Shown here: positions 32,084 through 42,654 of the stretch, in pieces
Numbering within the stretch: the first letter of the stretch is position 1
How the letters are laid out: every line of letters begins with the position of its first letter
Translations under genes and position numbers: made by a program
Assembly (NCBI GenBank): GCA_016648135.1
Contig: JADDOH010011106.1
Location: forward strand, 56,516 to 120,515
DNA length: 64,000 nt
DNA from: Agrypnia vestita
Taxonomy: Eukaryota > Arthropoda > Insecta > Trichoptera > Phryganeidae
Direction: 5' to 3'
The notes under the pieces: model-generated
Databases searched by the model: none
What the model saw: the letters and a program-made list of their open reading frames with translations, nothing else
Told to the model about the DNA's origin: nothing

Positions 32084-33338
32084 TTTCGGCGTTTTTATTA
32101 CGAAAATGTGGGTTTTTATTATTTATTTACATCAGAATGTATACTCTAGACTGCAATTTTTTAGGGCAATGAGTCAGATTGTACCTTTTTTTTATAAAAG
32201 TAATAAACTGAACATTATTTACAATAATTAAGAAAATATAACCATTAATCGACAGGCCGCAGCCAAAAAAAACATTTTTAGTGTTCTAGGCGGCGCAGTA
32301 AATATTTATATGTACGTATAATGTGTTTTTAATACGTTTAAATTATACTTCGTTATCAAGAATCCATACTAAGGAAATTAAGAAATATACAATATTAATA
32401 AAGTTATAATGCTTTAAATTTTCAAAAAAAATTACGTTTTTCTTGATTTTAAAACGATTTTTATTTATGTAAAGATGAGTTTTAAGCATAAAATTCTATT
32501 TATTGACGTATTTTGAGGCTTTACTTATTTAATTAAAGTTAGTTTTTTTTTTAAAAACACCCGAATAATTATTTTTAAATAAAAATTCCAAAGTATGAAA
32601 TTTGCCTATATGACACCTGCCGACTGCATTCTGTTTTATAATTACTTCATTTATTGGCACATTTCATACTTTGGAATTTTGATTTTTAAATAATTAAGAT
32701 GTTAAGATCCTGAGTTAAGATCCCTGAAGAAGCTACGGTAGTAGCGAAACCTGGTTAGATTTTTAATAAATATAAGTTATGTATAACAAAGTTATTATTA
32801 TTTATTTAATTATAATGTATCACCACCAAGTGTTTGCTTCCTTTGAAAATTAAAATGTTTTTATGTAAAAAATTAACTTTTATTAATGAGTAAAGCCTCA
32901 AAATACAGGAATAAATAGAAAATACTGTTTAAAATCATCTCTTTATATAAATAAACAGCGTTTTAAAATCAAGAATAAACAAGTTTTATTGCAAATTTAA
33001 AATATTATTATTTTATTTATTGAATATTTCTTTATTTCCGTAGTACGGATTCTAGATAATGAAGTATACTTTATATATATAAAAAACATATTATGCGTAC
33101 ATATAAATATTCATTAAAACTTTGCGCCGCCTAGGACACTAAAAATTATGTTTTTGGCAGCGGCCTGTCGATTAATGCTTATATTTTCTTAATAATTGTA
33201 AATAATGTCTCGTCTAGTACTTTTATATAAGAACAAAGGTTTTTTCTAAGTTATCTATCTAAAAATTTCAATCTAGAGTATACATTCTGATATAAATGAA
33301 TAATAAAAACCCACATTTTTGTAATAAAAACGCCGAAA
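32084..33338. mobile_element. 1.25-kb element with long (about 460-bp) inverted repeats
   Basis: TTTCGGCGTTTTTATTAC at the left is matched by its inverse at 33321-33338, and the match continues inward to about 32545/32880. It includes GACAGGCCGC(A/T)G and CTAGGCGGCGCA on the left with their inverses on the right. Arms differ by scattered substitutions and indels, so the element is old. The centre holds a second short inverted repeat (32571-32611 / 32655-32693) and a PLE terminal repeat (32700-32855). Fold-back-like; no transposase. Confidence 0.65.
32720..32762 (+). ncRNA. hammerhead-like ribozyme motif
   Basis: CTGAAGA (32724-32730), stem II GCTAC-GGTA-GTAGC, GAAA (32746-32749), ACCTGGT then T. 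Downstream sequence matches the right PLE arm at 6780-6890, so it is the same subfamily. Confidence 0.6.
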
Positions 33339-33953
33339 TAAGCATTTGCAGTGAATGTGCCGCCTTAAGGCGATTTATCATTTTTTATTTTATTTTATTA
33401 TCTGTCTTTTATCTCCGCAAAAAAGTGCTGTGCCAATTCTATCTGAAGACTCTCTTATTTGTTGGTAAAATTGAATTAAATGCCTACAGTATACCTTTAT
33501 CCACGGAGATACTAATTTTCCGATCCAGGAAAACTGGTACAAGATAAATAACGAGATAAATATCGGCTAACATGATTTGCATTAATCAACAAAAATTATT
33601 AACTGTAATGACAAGATGAATCGATACTCCAGCTTTAGGTCGTCATTAGATTATCCCTTCTATCCTCCGTCTGCCCCCCACCCTCCCCGATGTCGTGTCA
33701 GTAGTGTCACCTTGGCTCGTTCAAAACACCTGGCCCCAAAACATCACATTACTATTCTATAACATTCCCCATACCGAAATGTCAATATATAACCAACCAC
33801 GCGAATGTTATTTGGCTTTGCAACAATTTTTCCAATACCTTCGAGACATAACTCGCTACAAGCCTAAAATAAACATTAAATAATAATACAAAGTTATGTT
33901 GTGACATGGTAATGGAACACAGCTTGAACAAGTCGACAATTATGTCTACCTGG
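33339..33953. other. spacer
   Basis: No gene is visible. 33650-33690 is C-rich (CTGCCCCCCACCCTCCCC). CTACCTGG at 33946-33953 is the target duplication of the next element. Confidence 0.35.
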
Positions 33954-35026
33954 TAGCGAAGGGAAAAACTACATTTCAAAATGAAGACTAAAAGACACTC
34001 ACGTTCACCAGTTTGAGGACTACAAAGTGTACACTACATTTTTAATAAATTACATGAAGTGAACTAATTGTAGTCCTACGAAATTGTAGTACTAATGAAG
34101 TGAAGTATGGACACCCTACTCTTAACTTTTTACACAACACTATTCGAGAAGACATTATTGTCACCTGCATTTGCACAAATACCTAACTGCCGAAAACAGG
34201 TCATAATTTATTGCTCAATAAACTTCATTTTTTATCACTATTTAATATACACAAACATTCATTTCATTTTCTTATATAGGTATATACTTAAATATACTTT
34301 TTAACTGTGCTATTATAATAATATATACATTTTGTTACTATCCATGCATATGATTTAATATATAAATATTACTTTACTTTCACTATTGCTTTTGTATTAT
34401 ACAATATATACTGTTCTTATTATCCACATTTTATATTTATATACTCAATTAATTAATTAATTAATCTCATAATTATATTTTGTTGTATTTCTTTATTACT
34501 TTTTGTTCTCACTATATTTTTCAGCTGCTCATCTCGGCACAGGTTCTTCTTAGTGAGATGAGCGGCTCCATCTCCTATGTCATGTAACAAGATGAAGATA
34601 AATAAATAAAAAATACATAAAATAAAGTAATTGTAGTACTACAAAATTACAATGATCTGCAAGAAATGCTTCTTGAAAAGTATACTTAATAAATTTTTAA
34701 AACCATGGGGTTGTTTCAGTTTCCGAAAACTTCTTCATTCGGTCCCAAAATTTTTCAAACCATGGGGGGGGTTGTTTCGATTTCCAAAAATTTCACATCA
34801 AAAATGTACTGTTTGAAGTGTGTACTCGTACTTTCGATAACTTTGAAGTGTGTACTTTGTAGTGTTCGCTTTGAAATGAAGTGTACTATTTGAAGGATGT
34901 ACTTTCAATAAATTTGTAGTATGTGTAGTTTGTAGTGTGCACTATACCTCAAAAGGTGTGAAGCGTACACTTCAATGTAATGTAGTACTACACTGTAGTA
35001 GTGAGTACAGAGCGGACCCATCACTA
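33954..35026. mobile_element. hAT-like non-autonomous element with nested LINE end
   Basis: Starts TAGCGAAGGGAAAAACTAC and ends GGACCCATCACTA, flanked by CTACCTGG and CTACCTAG (8 bp, one mismatch). The body is made of repeated GTAGTAC, GTACTT and TGAAGTGTAC words. Without the 34108-34629 insertion it matches the uninterrupted 446-bp copy at 44999-45444. No coding. Confidence 0.7.
34108..34629 (+). mobile_element. LINE 3' end inserted in the hAT, AAGTA duplication
   Basis: The segment interrupts the hAT and is bounded by AAGTA (34103-34107 and 34625-34629). It contains a terminal stem-loop (GCTCATCTC ... GAGATGAGC at 34526-34564) and an AAATAAATAAAAAATACA tail, the layout seen in other LINE 3' ends here. 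Confidence 0.6.
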
Positions 35027-35638
35027 CTACCTAGGATAACAAATTTCCATAGATGGGGGTGCGTCTGAATTAATTTTTCGCAGAGAAAAATTTTGCTCAA
35101 GTGCAAACGGACATCTTAATTTGATTTTCAAAAATAATCTTCTACTATACACTTCATGCAGTACAAATGTGTAAGCATAAACAATAGTGTCCATGTAAAA
35201 TAAATAGATATAAATATATATAAACTAAACCCAGTTAGTTCGTTAGGATAGGGAATTGGGTCACAGTGGAAGATATTTAAGACTCGCGTATATTTAAGAC
35301 ACATAAAAACTGCAGTCAAAGTATTTGTGAGTACGCTTAAGTTAAATAAAGATTTTTTTTATATGTTTTAATCCAAACAAAGTCTCTCAAGAATAAGGTA
35401 AAATAAATAGTAAGTATTTTTTCCCTATATTAAGATATTTTTTTTATTCAGTCCACACAAATTTTATACACGGCCTTAACATGCTTACAGAATGTGTAAA
35501 ACACTAGTTAACAGCTTGGCTGCAAACTAGTACTCTCTGTCACGGTATATAAAAATTATAATTACGAAATATTTTTTATTAAAAACAATTTTTAAAAAAC
35601 AGAAGGTGGTTGATTCGGCCCCAAATTAATAAAATATA
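35027..35638. other. AT-rich spacer
   Basis: No recognised feature. Confidence 0.35.
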
Positions 35639-35720
35639 CTAGTTGTAACCCGTCAAAAATGACGGGACGTTTACATGTCGGTTCCTTAGGAATAAGTATT
35701 TATTTATTTTATTTTAAAAA
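35639..35720 (-). mobile_element. Helitron 3' end, truncated copy 6
   Basis: CTAG at 35639, then TTGTAACCCGTCAAAAATGA (hairpin CCCGTCA-AAAA-TGACGGG, fully paired) and CATGTCGGTTCCTTAGGAA as in copy 7. The TC end and GTCC head are not found downstream. Confidence 0.6.
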
Positions 35721-36180
35721 AATCAAAAAAAAATTGCCGATTGCCGCGAGATTGTAGACGCAGAAAGAATTGCACTAATCGTAATCTCTACAGTACTCTG
35801 CACATTTTACAGTAAACTGTAAATTGCAATTTGTAGCAATTTAAAATTTACTGAAAACCTTTGGGTCTGGAATAATCTATTAGATTCTGGTAGCACTCCG
35901 AGACAACTATATAAGAGAGTGACCCAGCGAACAGTAACATTATTGTGACAAGCGTAAACAAGCAAAGTGCGAATGTGCGCGGATGACCATAAACTAGCGA
36001 AATAAAAATTAACCACCTACGTATTTGTGAAATATTCAGGAGAGACAATTATTTCAAATTAAAAAACGGTGCTCCTATTAAATTCGTGTCCAGTGACTTG
36101 GGTGAATAAATAAAACTGTAATTAATTTTAAGAGCTTCATTTGTCTTAGCCGCGATCCAGTGACAATACGTATATGGATT
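35721..36180 (+). promoter_or_regulatory. LTR-like module: TATA box, then poly(A) signal
   Basis: ACTATATAAGAGAG at about 35909 is followed some 200 bp later by GAATAAATAAAACTG (36103-36117) and by CCAGTGACA near 36170. TATA, transcript-sized gap, AATAAA and an ACA end suggest a solo LTR, but the TG start and a target duplication are not identified. Confidence 0.3.
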
Positions 36181-37184
36181 TTTTTATTTTTTTAAAGGTC
36201 ATGCCTTTTTTGAATGTGAATAGGTGGTTGTATTTCATTCAGATCCTTATCTATGTATCCTTTGTCCGAAAATTTTTGATTCATGTTTGGGTATAAAAGT
36301 GCCCAACATGAAAAGAGGCCTCGTTTGTCTGGTGACGTCGGCAATGTCGGAATAATGTACCTTTGCATTATTTATCTATTGATTAGCACACGGGCCAAAA
36401 GGCTTTGAAATGAAAATTTTCGATGAAATGCCATTATGTAAGAAAAAACTTTTTTTTAAATTATTTAAATATAATTTATACTTAATGATCCCGACGCAAG
36501 TTGCCGGATTCAAGCAAGAAAGGGGGTTAAAAATAATTGAACAAGGAAAGGTGATGGATAGTAAATGGAAGCGATTGCGTGGACTGTGTAGGTATGCTAT
36601 GGAAGGAACAGGAAACCCAATTTTCTTGCTACAAATCTTCTTCTTTCACCAAATGTCGACGAATTGGCGACACTATTTTTATCACTCTTTTAATAACATA
36701 TTTGGAACGAAAATTAAATTAAATTTGTAAAGTATACGTTTTTTTTGAAACAATTTAATAATACAAAAATAAAACTGCAAAATAAATGAGCCTTCTTACG
36801 AGGGAAGACATTTTTTTGCTGCGACCCAGTTCCCTCAAAAAAATAGATTTTGTTCATCTATGTAAAATTTTATGTTCTGTGAGCAGAACTAAAAAACGAG
36901 TGTGTTTTTATTGAATACGTGTTATTATGTGAAACAATTTTTTTTTAATATTCATCTCAGTTTTGTGTGTTGCATAATGGCGGTTTTGTTTCTACACCCC
37001 TAAATTAATTACCCGATCTGAAGGCATTTATTTTCTTTCACCTTAATAAATGAAATAGATTTCTTCTCGATATGAGTAAACATAAACAAAAACTATGATC
37101 GGTCGTATTGGGTGTCGCTGGATAACAGATATTATTTTTCTCATTACTCAGGATTGACGGAAAATATCCTGAAAAACATGGCCG
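36181..37184. other. spacer with one TATA-like word
   Basis: GGTATAAAAGTGCCC near 36291 is a good TATA-box match on the plus strand, but nothing downstream is recognisable. The 106-codon frame 36410-36730 (contains KVMDSKWKRLRGLCRYAMEG) has no family match and is probably chance. Confidence 0.3.
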
Positions 37185-37320
37185 TGGGGAAGCTTGTTGC
37201 GGCAGGGCGGGCCAGGGGGGGGGCTGGCAGGGGGAGGGGGGAGGGGGAGGAAGAGCCGGTTGCCACGGCGACCAGGGACGCCTTGAAACAACCGCTAGCG
37301 AGAAAGTTACGCAAATAAAT
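37185..37320 (+). other. G-rich strand-biased block, possible G-quadruplex
   Basis: Between 37200 and 37255 the plus strand has many runs of three to nine G separated by short spacers. The flanks return abruptly to AT-rich sequence. The 68-codon frame through it is Gly/Ala/Arg low complexity. The block may be a CpG/GC-rich exon edge or a quadruplex-forming repeat. Confidence 0.35.
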
Positions 37321-37668
37321 AATTCCGATCACGAAATGTTTTATACCTAAAATACGCGATAGCGATAATAACTTTCCTTTTTTACTATCATAATTTTTTA
37401 TATAATGTTGTGAGGTCGCACCACCAAGCGAGAAATAAATTAAGATTGACTTTAGATCATTTTTTAAAAAATGTGTTATTGGAGTTTGTTAAGGTATGTA
37501 TTAAACTATGATTTATTGGAAATTTTGTGAAAAAAAAAAACATTAAACGACCGCGGTTTGTCTATTTCCGCATAACTCCTCCTCCGTGACTGACTTGCAA
37601 CTTTCCCCAGTGCACATTGTTCGAGACAAAACAAAAGATTGTGAACTTATTTAGAAATGAAATATCTA
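37321..37668. other. spacer
   Basis: No recognised feature. Confidence 0.35.
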
Positions 37669-39148
37669 TTAGGTCCTTACCTATAAAATTTCAAATTCAA
37701 ACTGAGGTCATATTAAAGCTTTGACAGTTCGTTTTGAAAATTATTTATTCACTTGTTTTCCCGCCTTTTGTTTTTTTTTTGATATCGCTGTGTCTGCGAC
37801 CATGGAGAAAATGAAAATTCGCGTTATTTTCGAATATGAGTTCCATCGTGGCACTAATTCTGCACAGACACCATACAATATCAACGACGTTTATGGAAAA
37901 GGTACCGCGAATGAACGCATGGTGCGTTTTTGGTTTGATCACTTCCATTCAGGAAATTTCATCTTCCCATGGACGACTATAGGCTGTAGTCGATAAAGAT
38001 TATATAAAATCACGTCAGAGATAGCAACAGCCTTCAACGTTAAGTGACAAAATTATATGATTCAAATTGGAAAAATAAAGAAACTCACAAAATGCGAAAT
38101 ATGACGGAATTCATTTTTCTCGAATTCTTGCTTGTGATGAAAATTGGATCCTGTACGATAGTGGGAAACGTTCGTCGCAGTGGTTGGACCCAAGAGATGC
38201 AGCCAAAGAATGTCTCAAACGCAAATTGAGTTAAAGAAAACTGCTCGGTGGACCTCTACCGGTATTATTCATTATGGTTTCTTGAGATCTGGCACAATAA
38301 TTACTGCAGAGGTTTACTGTCAAGAATTGAAAACGACGATGGACAACCTTGCTATCAAACAACCGAGACTTGTCATTTGCTCTAGTCTAATGCTTCTCCA
38401 TGACAACGCTCGTGCATACTTGTAGCCGGGCCTCGTGATCGAGGATCCCCTCGCCATTCTGACTTAGTAGCTGCGCCTCTTATGGAAAATAGCCCTATTC
38501 GAGAGGCGCACTCTCTCCCGCATACTTCACAAAGGAAGCGGTCAGGTTGCATTGGTCGATCCCGTTGACGCACGGTGGACGCAACACCATCAGCCCGAGA
38601 GCAAACTCTCCTCCAGCTCACACGATCTTGTGCCAGCTGCTCCCAATTCTCGGGTGCTCCACATTAGCTCAGTGATTTTCGGAAGCAGTCTTTATATCTT
38701 TTCTTCTGTCCTCCAACCTTTTGCCTGCCCACTATCTCCCCATATGAGATATGCTTTGGAAGTCTGTGATCGCCCATGCGTAACACATGTCCCGTCCATT
38801 TCAATCTCGTTTCCACGATCATGTCCTCTTCTTATCGTATCGTGCATGAGTATCGTGCTTACACTCCACAACGGACCGTCTTGAAATTACAGAAGCTTCC
38901 ACTGAAAACTCTCTGTCTCCACCTTACTCACCAATTTTGGGCCTACTGATTTCATTTTTTTTTTTGGAATTCGGATAATTTTTTACGGGAAAAAAATGTC
39001 AACTCCTGTGAGGCGGTGAAAAACGCTTTTAATGAATTCATCAATTCCCGTCCCCAGAATTTTCATAGCAAGGGTATCAATAAACTTTGATTAAAATGGA
39101 AAAAGTGCATCGAAAATACATAATGGCCAATACTTCGATTGGTTAAAT
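37669..39148 (+). mobile_element. mariner element, copy C (diverged, interrupted)
   Basis: Starts TTAGGTCCTTACCTATAAAA after TA. Transposase pieces: MEKMKIRVIFEYEFHRGTNS, VRFWFDHFHSGNF, LACDENWILYD (first Asp), LLHDNARA (second Asp, cut by a LINE at 38420), then after the insertion TPQRTVLKLQ, ENVN-like and FNEFINS, ending KWKKCIENT. Multiple frameshifts. The right inverted repeat is missing because another LINE end abuts at 39149. Clearly diverged from copies A and B. Confidence 0.85.
38420..38853 (-). pseudogene. LINE C-terminus inserted into mariner C
   Basis: Minus frames: KHISYGEIVGRQKVGGQKKR, YKDCFRKSL, NWEQLAQDRVSWRRVCSRAD and RFLCEVCGRECASRIGLFS, the last a terminal zinc-knuckle-like CxxCGRxCxSRIGL motif found in several LINE clades. 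Near-identical CGTGCATAC (38411-38419) and CGTGCTTAC (38854-38862) flank it and read as its target duplication; removing the segment reconnects the transposase frame. Confidence 0.75.
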
Positions 39149-39575
39149 ATATAATAATAATAATAGCCTTTATTCAGACATTAACATTTAAGATTTGCTT
39201 GTGACAAGTTAGGCTGTCACACAATGGCAGTTCCGTCTGTATACCTTTTGGCAAAGGCCTCCTCCAATTTCCTCCATTCCTCCCTGTCTTTTGCTATTCT
39301 GGTCCACGCGCCACCTGCTGTAGCCTTGATCTCATCCACCCATCTTCTAGAAGGCCTGCCTCGTTTCCTTTTCTTGTCTCTTGTGAATCAATCAATACAT
39401 TATTGTTTTTGACCATTTCTCTCTTCCCCTGATTGTATGTCCAGCCTTCTGTTGGATACCTTAACATTCTTCGTTTTTGTTTGTTCTTTAATTATTGAAT
39501 TTCTTATTCTATCTGACAACAACAACATAATTCTCTCCACAGCATTTTGGCAAGATTCTAGCTTTCTTTCGTGTA
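39149..39575 (-). pseudogene. LINE C-terminus with (ATT)n tail
   Basis: The minus frame reads KRKRGRPSRRWVDEIKATAG, GAWTRIAKDREEWRKLEEAF and AKRYTDGTAIV-stop, followed by a CTGAATAAAGGCTATTATT tail. Upstream pieces ESCQNAVERIM extend to about 39570. It lies directly against the end of mariner copy C. Confidence 0.75.
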
Positions 39576-39894
39576 TATACTTTTATACACTCAAAGACCT
39601 GATACAATGGTGATCCCCTTCATTTTCCATGTACATTCTGATATTCACCTTCGACACGCATACGCAGAACATTTGTTCTGAAGTTAGAGTGATGTAGGTA
39701 TATAGAGGGTAGAGCAGACTTAGTTCACAATTTCTTACATGTAGATTCCTGAATAAATTATGAGTGGAAAATGTTCTTAATTAGTAGTACAATAGTCATA
39801 ATTATTGAAATAAAATATGCAAACGTTGATGTCGCTTATTTACATAACGATAGTTATCATGAATAACGATATATATTATGTAAGTGACATCAAA
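39576..39894. other. spacer with weak inverted repeat
   Basis: 39810-39895 contains ATGTCGCTTATTTACATAAC and an inverted TATGTAAGTGACATCAAAG, words also present in the 10211-10753 element. Confidence 0.3.
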
Positions 39895-39990
39895 GTTTCA
39901 TACATGTTTCCCATATAAATAGCTTTATCTCTGAAATGTAAGATTTATCATAATTAATGATTATCTCTCTGTGGACAAAATCCAGTAATT
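39895..39990 (-). repeat. repeat F copy (5' part)
   Basis: Minus strand: CAATTACTGGATTTTGTCCAC, GAGAGATAATCATTAATTA, then TTCAGAGATAAAGC and TATTTATATGGGAAACATG. The stem-loop is decayed. Confidence 0.55.
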
Positions 39991-40119
39991 GGGTTCTTAG
40001 AACATACCAATAAAAATATCGTACTGATATCGCTTTTGCTTCAAAATAAAATAAAATTTTTGATTGTATCTTAAACTGTTCTTTATTTTTTTACAATATT
40101 TTTATATATTTTTCTTTCA

Positions 40120-40236
40120 ATTGATTCAGCAACATTGTAGATTGACATTTGTTAAAAATATTGGTTGTATTATTTATATATATCTTCTTATATTATTTGA
40201 TTAATTACACCTACATGTTTCGGAAAAACCTTTCCA
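40120..40236 (-). repeat. PLE repeat fragment with truncated hammerhead
   Basis: Inverted match to 3345-3465. On the minus strand GGAAA-GGT-TTTCC forms stem II, followed by GAAACATGT. The core CUGANGA is missing because the sequence changes at the LTR-like block (40237 onward). Confidence 0.55.
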
Positions 40237-40945
40237 TTTTATGTGTTTTCACGTGTCGTGGCTAGAGGCGAATGAATGAAAACACTGGAAATTAATTAGT
40301 GATTTATTAATAAATGATTAATTATTTTTTCAATTTACTAATCACTGAACACAAAGTAAAATTAATTCTATTTTTTAATCTACTCTATTTTTGCAAATAA
40401 CACTTCGTCTATGATTATTTCGATTTTAAAAAATTTGTATGTACGATGAAGGACGAATCGCTAACATCGAACACGCATCGGGGATTGGAAAGAAATGATT
40501 TCATTTTCCAATCGCCGCCGATAATGATTGATAATGAATGACATCCGAAATACACTGGGCCAAAGCTAACTATGTGGACAAATTGTACTTGCGGTTTCCT
40601 GGTATGTCGGGTGCCGCTTCAATCGCAACACCCCTGGCTTCGTGGAATCCGAAACAGATGGTGTGTCTCTTCCGGAAGGCTAAATTGGACTGATTTGAAC
40701 ATACACGAAGAGGAATGTCGTTTCTCATCGAAAAACGATACCTGACACGCATTTCAACTGTCACTGCGAGGATTTTTTAAAAATTCCAATCCTGGCTAGC
40801 GATTGGCGCAGAACACATCGGGTGCCAGCTCAACCAATCAAATCATGGCGCGGCCTGCGCGCGGCGATTACGAAACATTAAACTTTATCAATGAATATTG
40901 GAAATTATCCACCATCGAGTAATTACTCCCGAGCCGGTGTAGCCT
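40237..40945. other. possible solo LTR / GC-rich block with CCAAT words
   Basis: ACGTGTCGTGGCTAGAGG and AATGAAAACACTGGAA near 40252-40290 resemble the start of the LTR-like element at 45586. 40780-40870 has GATTGGCGC, AACCAATCAAATC and GCGCGGCCTGCGCGCGGCG, a promoter-like combination. Whether this is LTR or host promoter is undecided. Confidence 0.25.
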
Positions 40946-41207
40946 TTGCACAGGTGCATTGGTCAATTTTATATGGAACAACACAAATGTCTTGTTTGCA
41001 TTGTGTCTAAGAATATGTTACAACCATGTGTCGCTTTGATCTCTTATGGTATTTATTATGGACCTTTTTTTCTTGCATATTTCTACTCCCAGTTCATAAT
41101 TCTCTTAAGCTGGCTTATTCTTTCCTTTTATGACCCTTCTTCGTTACCTTGAATTAAATTATCACCAATAAATTAAATAAAAATTAAACAAATTAACGAA
41201 TACATAT
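40946..41207. other. spacer with LINE-like A-rich tail
   Basis: Ends in AATAAATTAAATAAAAATTA; no coding. Confidence 0.3.
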
Positions 41208-41490
41208 TTTAACTGCTACCGGAATTTGAACCAACGGATCTTCATTCTATCCAGGGATGTTAGCCAATTTCGCCACGGCAGTTTGGTAAGTTAACGAAAA
41301 TTTTTCGACATTATATGTAGTCTCCTTTTAATTGATTAACATTTTTATTCCATTTTTAAAGCAATCCACTTTTTATGATGCAAAATCACAAATACCTTTA
41401 TATATCTTACCGCTAGAGGCCGCCATCACCGGATAGAATGGAGGTCCGTTGGTTCGAATCCCGGGAGCAGTTAAAATATATTTTCGGTAA
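41208..41490. repeat. inverted repeat of a tRNA-derived SINE head, second example
   Basis: Outer arms 41208-41262 and 41433-41486 are inverted copies (AACTGCTACCGG and CCGGGAGCAGTT). On the minus strand the left arm has GTGGCGAAATTGGCTAAC (A box) and GGTTCAAATTCC (B box), separated as in a tRNA. The right arm has GGTTCGAATCCCGG. Different tRNA type from 7342-7530 but the same palindromic design. Confidence 0.55.
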
Positions 41491-41935
41491 TTTGATTTTT
41501 CAGTATGTGTTTACTAATTGATCAATAAAAATATGTTAAATAATTTATAAAACTTGTTCAAAAATTGCAACTTTGCAAATTGCACAATAAATATATAAAT
41601 TGAAATTTTCTATAAAATGTTTTGAAGGTGCAGACCAGTTGACCCAATTTTCGATGTGATGCTTTAAACAACATTGACATGCCCCAGTGTTCAAAATGCA
41701 AAACACTTAGCTAATGCAATTTCGCATTGGTCCATGACCAGTCCCCATAGACTAGAGATGGGAAGCCGGACAAGCGAACAAAACTCGAATTTCGTTAACA
41801 AAACAAGGAATGAAATCGATATATGAAAATATGTTTGATCGATCAATTGATTAGGTACTTCGTAATTTAAAATTTTAATATTAACTTTATACGAAGTTGA
41901 TTTAAAAATATGCGTTGAATCAAATTTATTATTCA
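41491..41935. other. AT-rich spacer
   Basis: No recognised feature. Confidence 0.35.
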
Positions 41936-42115
41936 CTAGCTGTACCCCGTCAAAATTGACATGTCGGTTCCTAAGGAAGTATTTATTTATTTATATAAAA
42001 AAAGAAAAAAATCCTCTAAAGAAAAAGAAAAAAAATACTATAAAGAAGTTACGGACGTTACACGCATTTACAACGGACGGACGGACAGACAAACAACGTA
42101 ATCAATATAATAGGA
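41936..42115 (-). mobile_element. non-autonomous Helitron, copy 7 (180 bp)
   Basis: Minus strand: TCCTATTATATTGATTACG start, GTCCGTCCGTCCGTTG head, CGTCA-like hairpin, GGGTACAGCTAG|T end. The base before TC is T rather than A. The interior CATGTCGGTTCCTAAGGAA is shared with copy 6. Confidence 0.7.
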
Positions 42116-42221
42116 ATTAATTTATATATAAAGCGATGGCTTCAATTATTTATGTAATTGAACTATGAATAGAACACAACGTTGTTTACTTCCACAATGG
42201 CAGTTTAATTAAACAAATTAA

Positions 42222-42259
42222 TTAAAACGTTTTCGATGCTTACTGCATCATCTTCAGTA
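42222..42259 (-). ncRNA. hammerhead-like ribozyme motif, left arm
   Basis: Minus strand: CTGAAGA (42257-42251), T, stem II GATGC-AGTAA-GCATC, GAAA (42234-42231), then AACGTT, a palindromic stem III. Perfect five-bp stem II. Confidence 0.65.
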
Positions 42260-42346
42260 ATATATATATAGTATATTAGTATATTACTGAATATAGTATA
42301 TTATATATATAAATATATATATATATATATTACTGTATATAGTATA

Positions 42347-42386
42347 TTACTGAAGATCATGCAGTAAGCATCGAAAACGTTTTAAT
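42347..42386 (+). ncRNA. hammerhead-like ribozyme motif, right arm
   Basis: CTGAAGA (42350-42356), stem II with one mutated base (TCATGC/GCATC), GAAA (42373-42376), AACGTT. Confidence 0.6.
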
Positions 42387-42654
42387 TAATTTGTTTAATT
42401 AAACTGCCATTGTGGAAGTAAACAACGTTGTGTTCTATTCATAGTTATTTACAATGAACTTCCACAAAGTTAATCACGAAAATTTCGAAATATTATTATG
42501 TAATTGGTTTTGAGATCAAAAACAAAAAATTGAATATTCACAAAATGGTGGTTTTATACAAGGTATTTTCTTTTTATTAATATAAATAACGATAGCACAA
42601 TCTAAGACGATTATAGAGGTTCATTTGGTGTGCATAGAGTAAACTCTTGATGAA

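Larger units (their letters stand above)
42162..42447. mobile_element. palindromic PLE terminal-repeat pair
   Basis: Two arms of about 100 bp (42162-42262 and 42343-42447) are near-identical inverted copies (GAATAGAACACAACGTTG and its inverse at the outer ends) around a TA-rich centre. Each arm carries a hammerhead-like motif pointing outward. No PLE coding remains. Confidence 0.65.

Noticed and set aside
37112..37318. 68-codon Gly/Arg-rich protein
   Set aside because: Composition follows the G runs; no splice or promoter context.
42262..42343. Long TA-rich centre as a replication origin
   Set aside because: Only low complexity between PLE arms; no specific origin motif.
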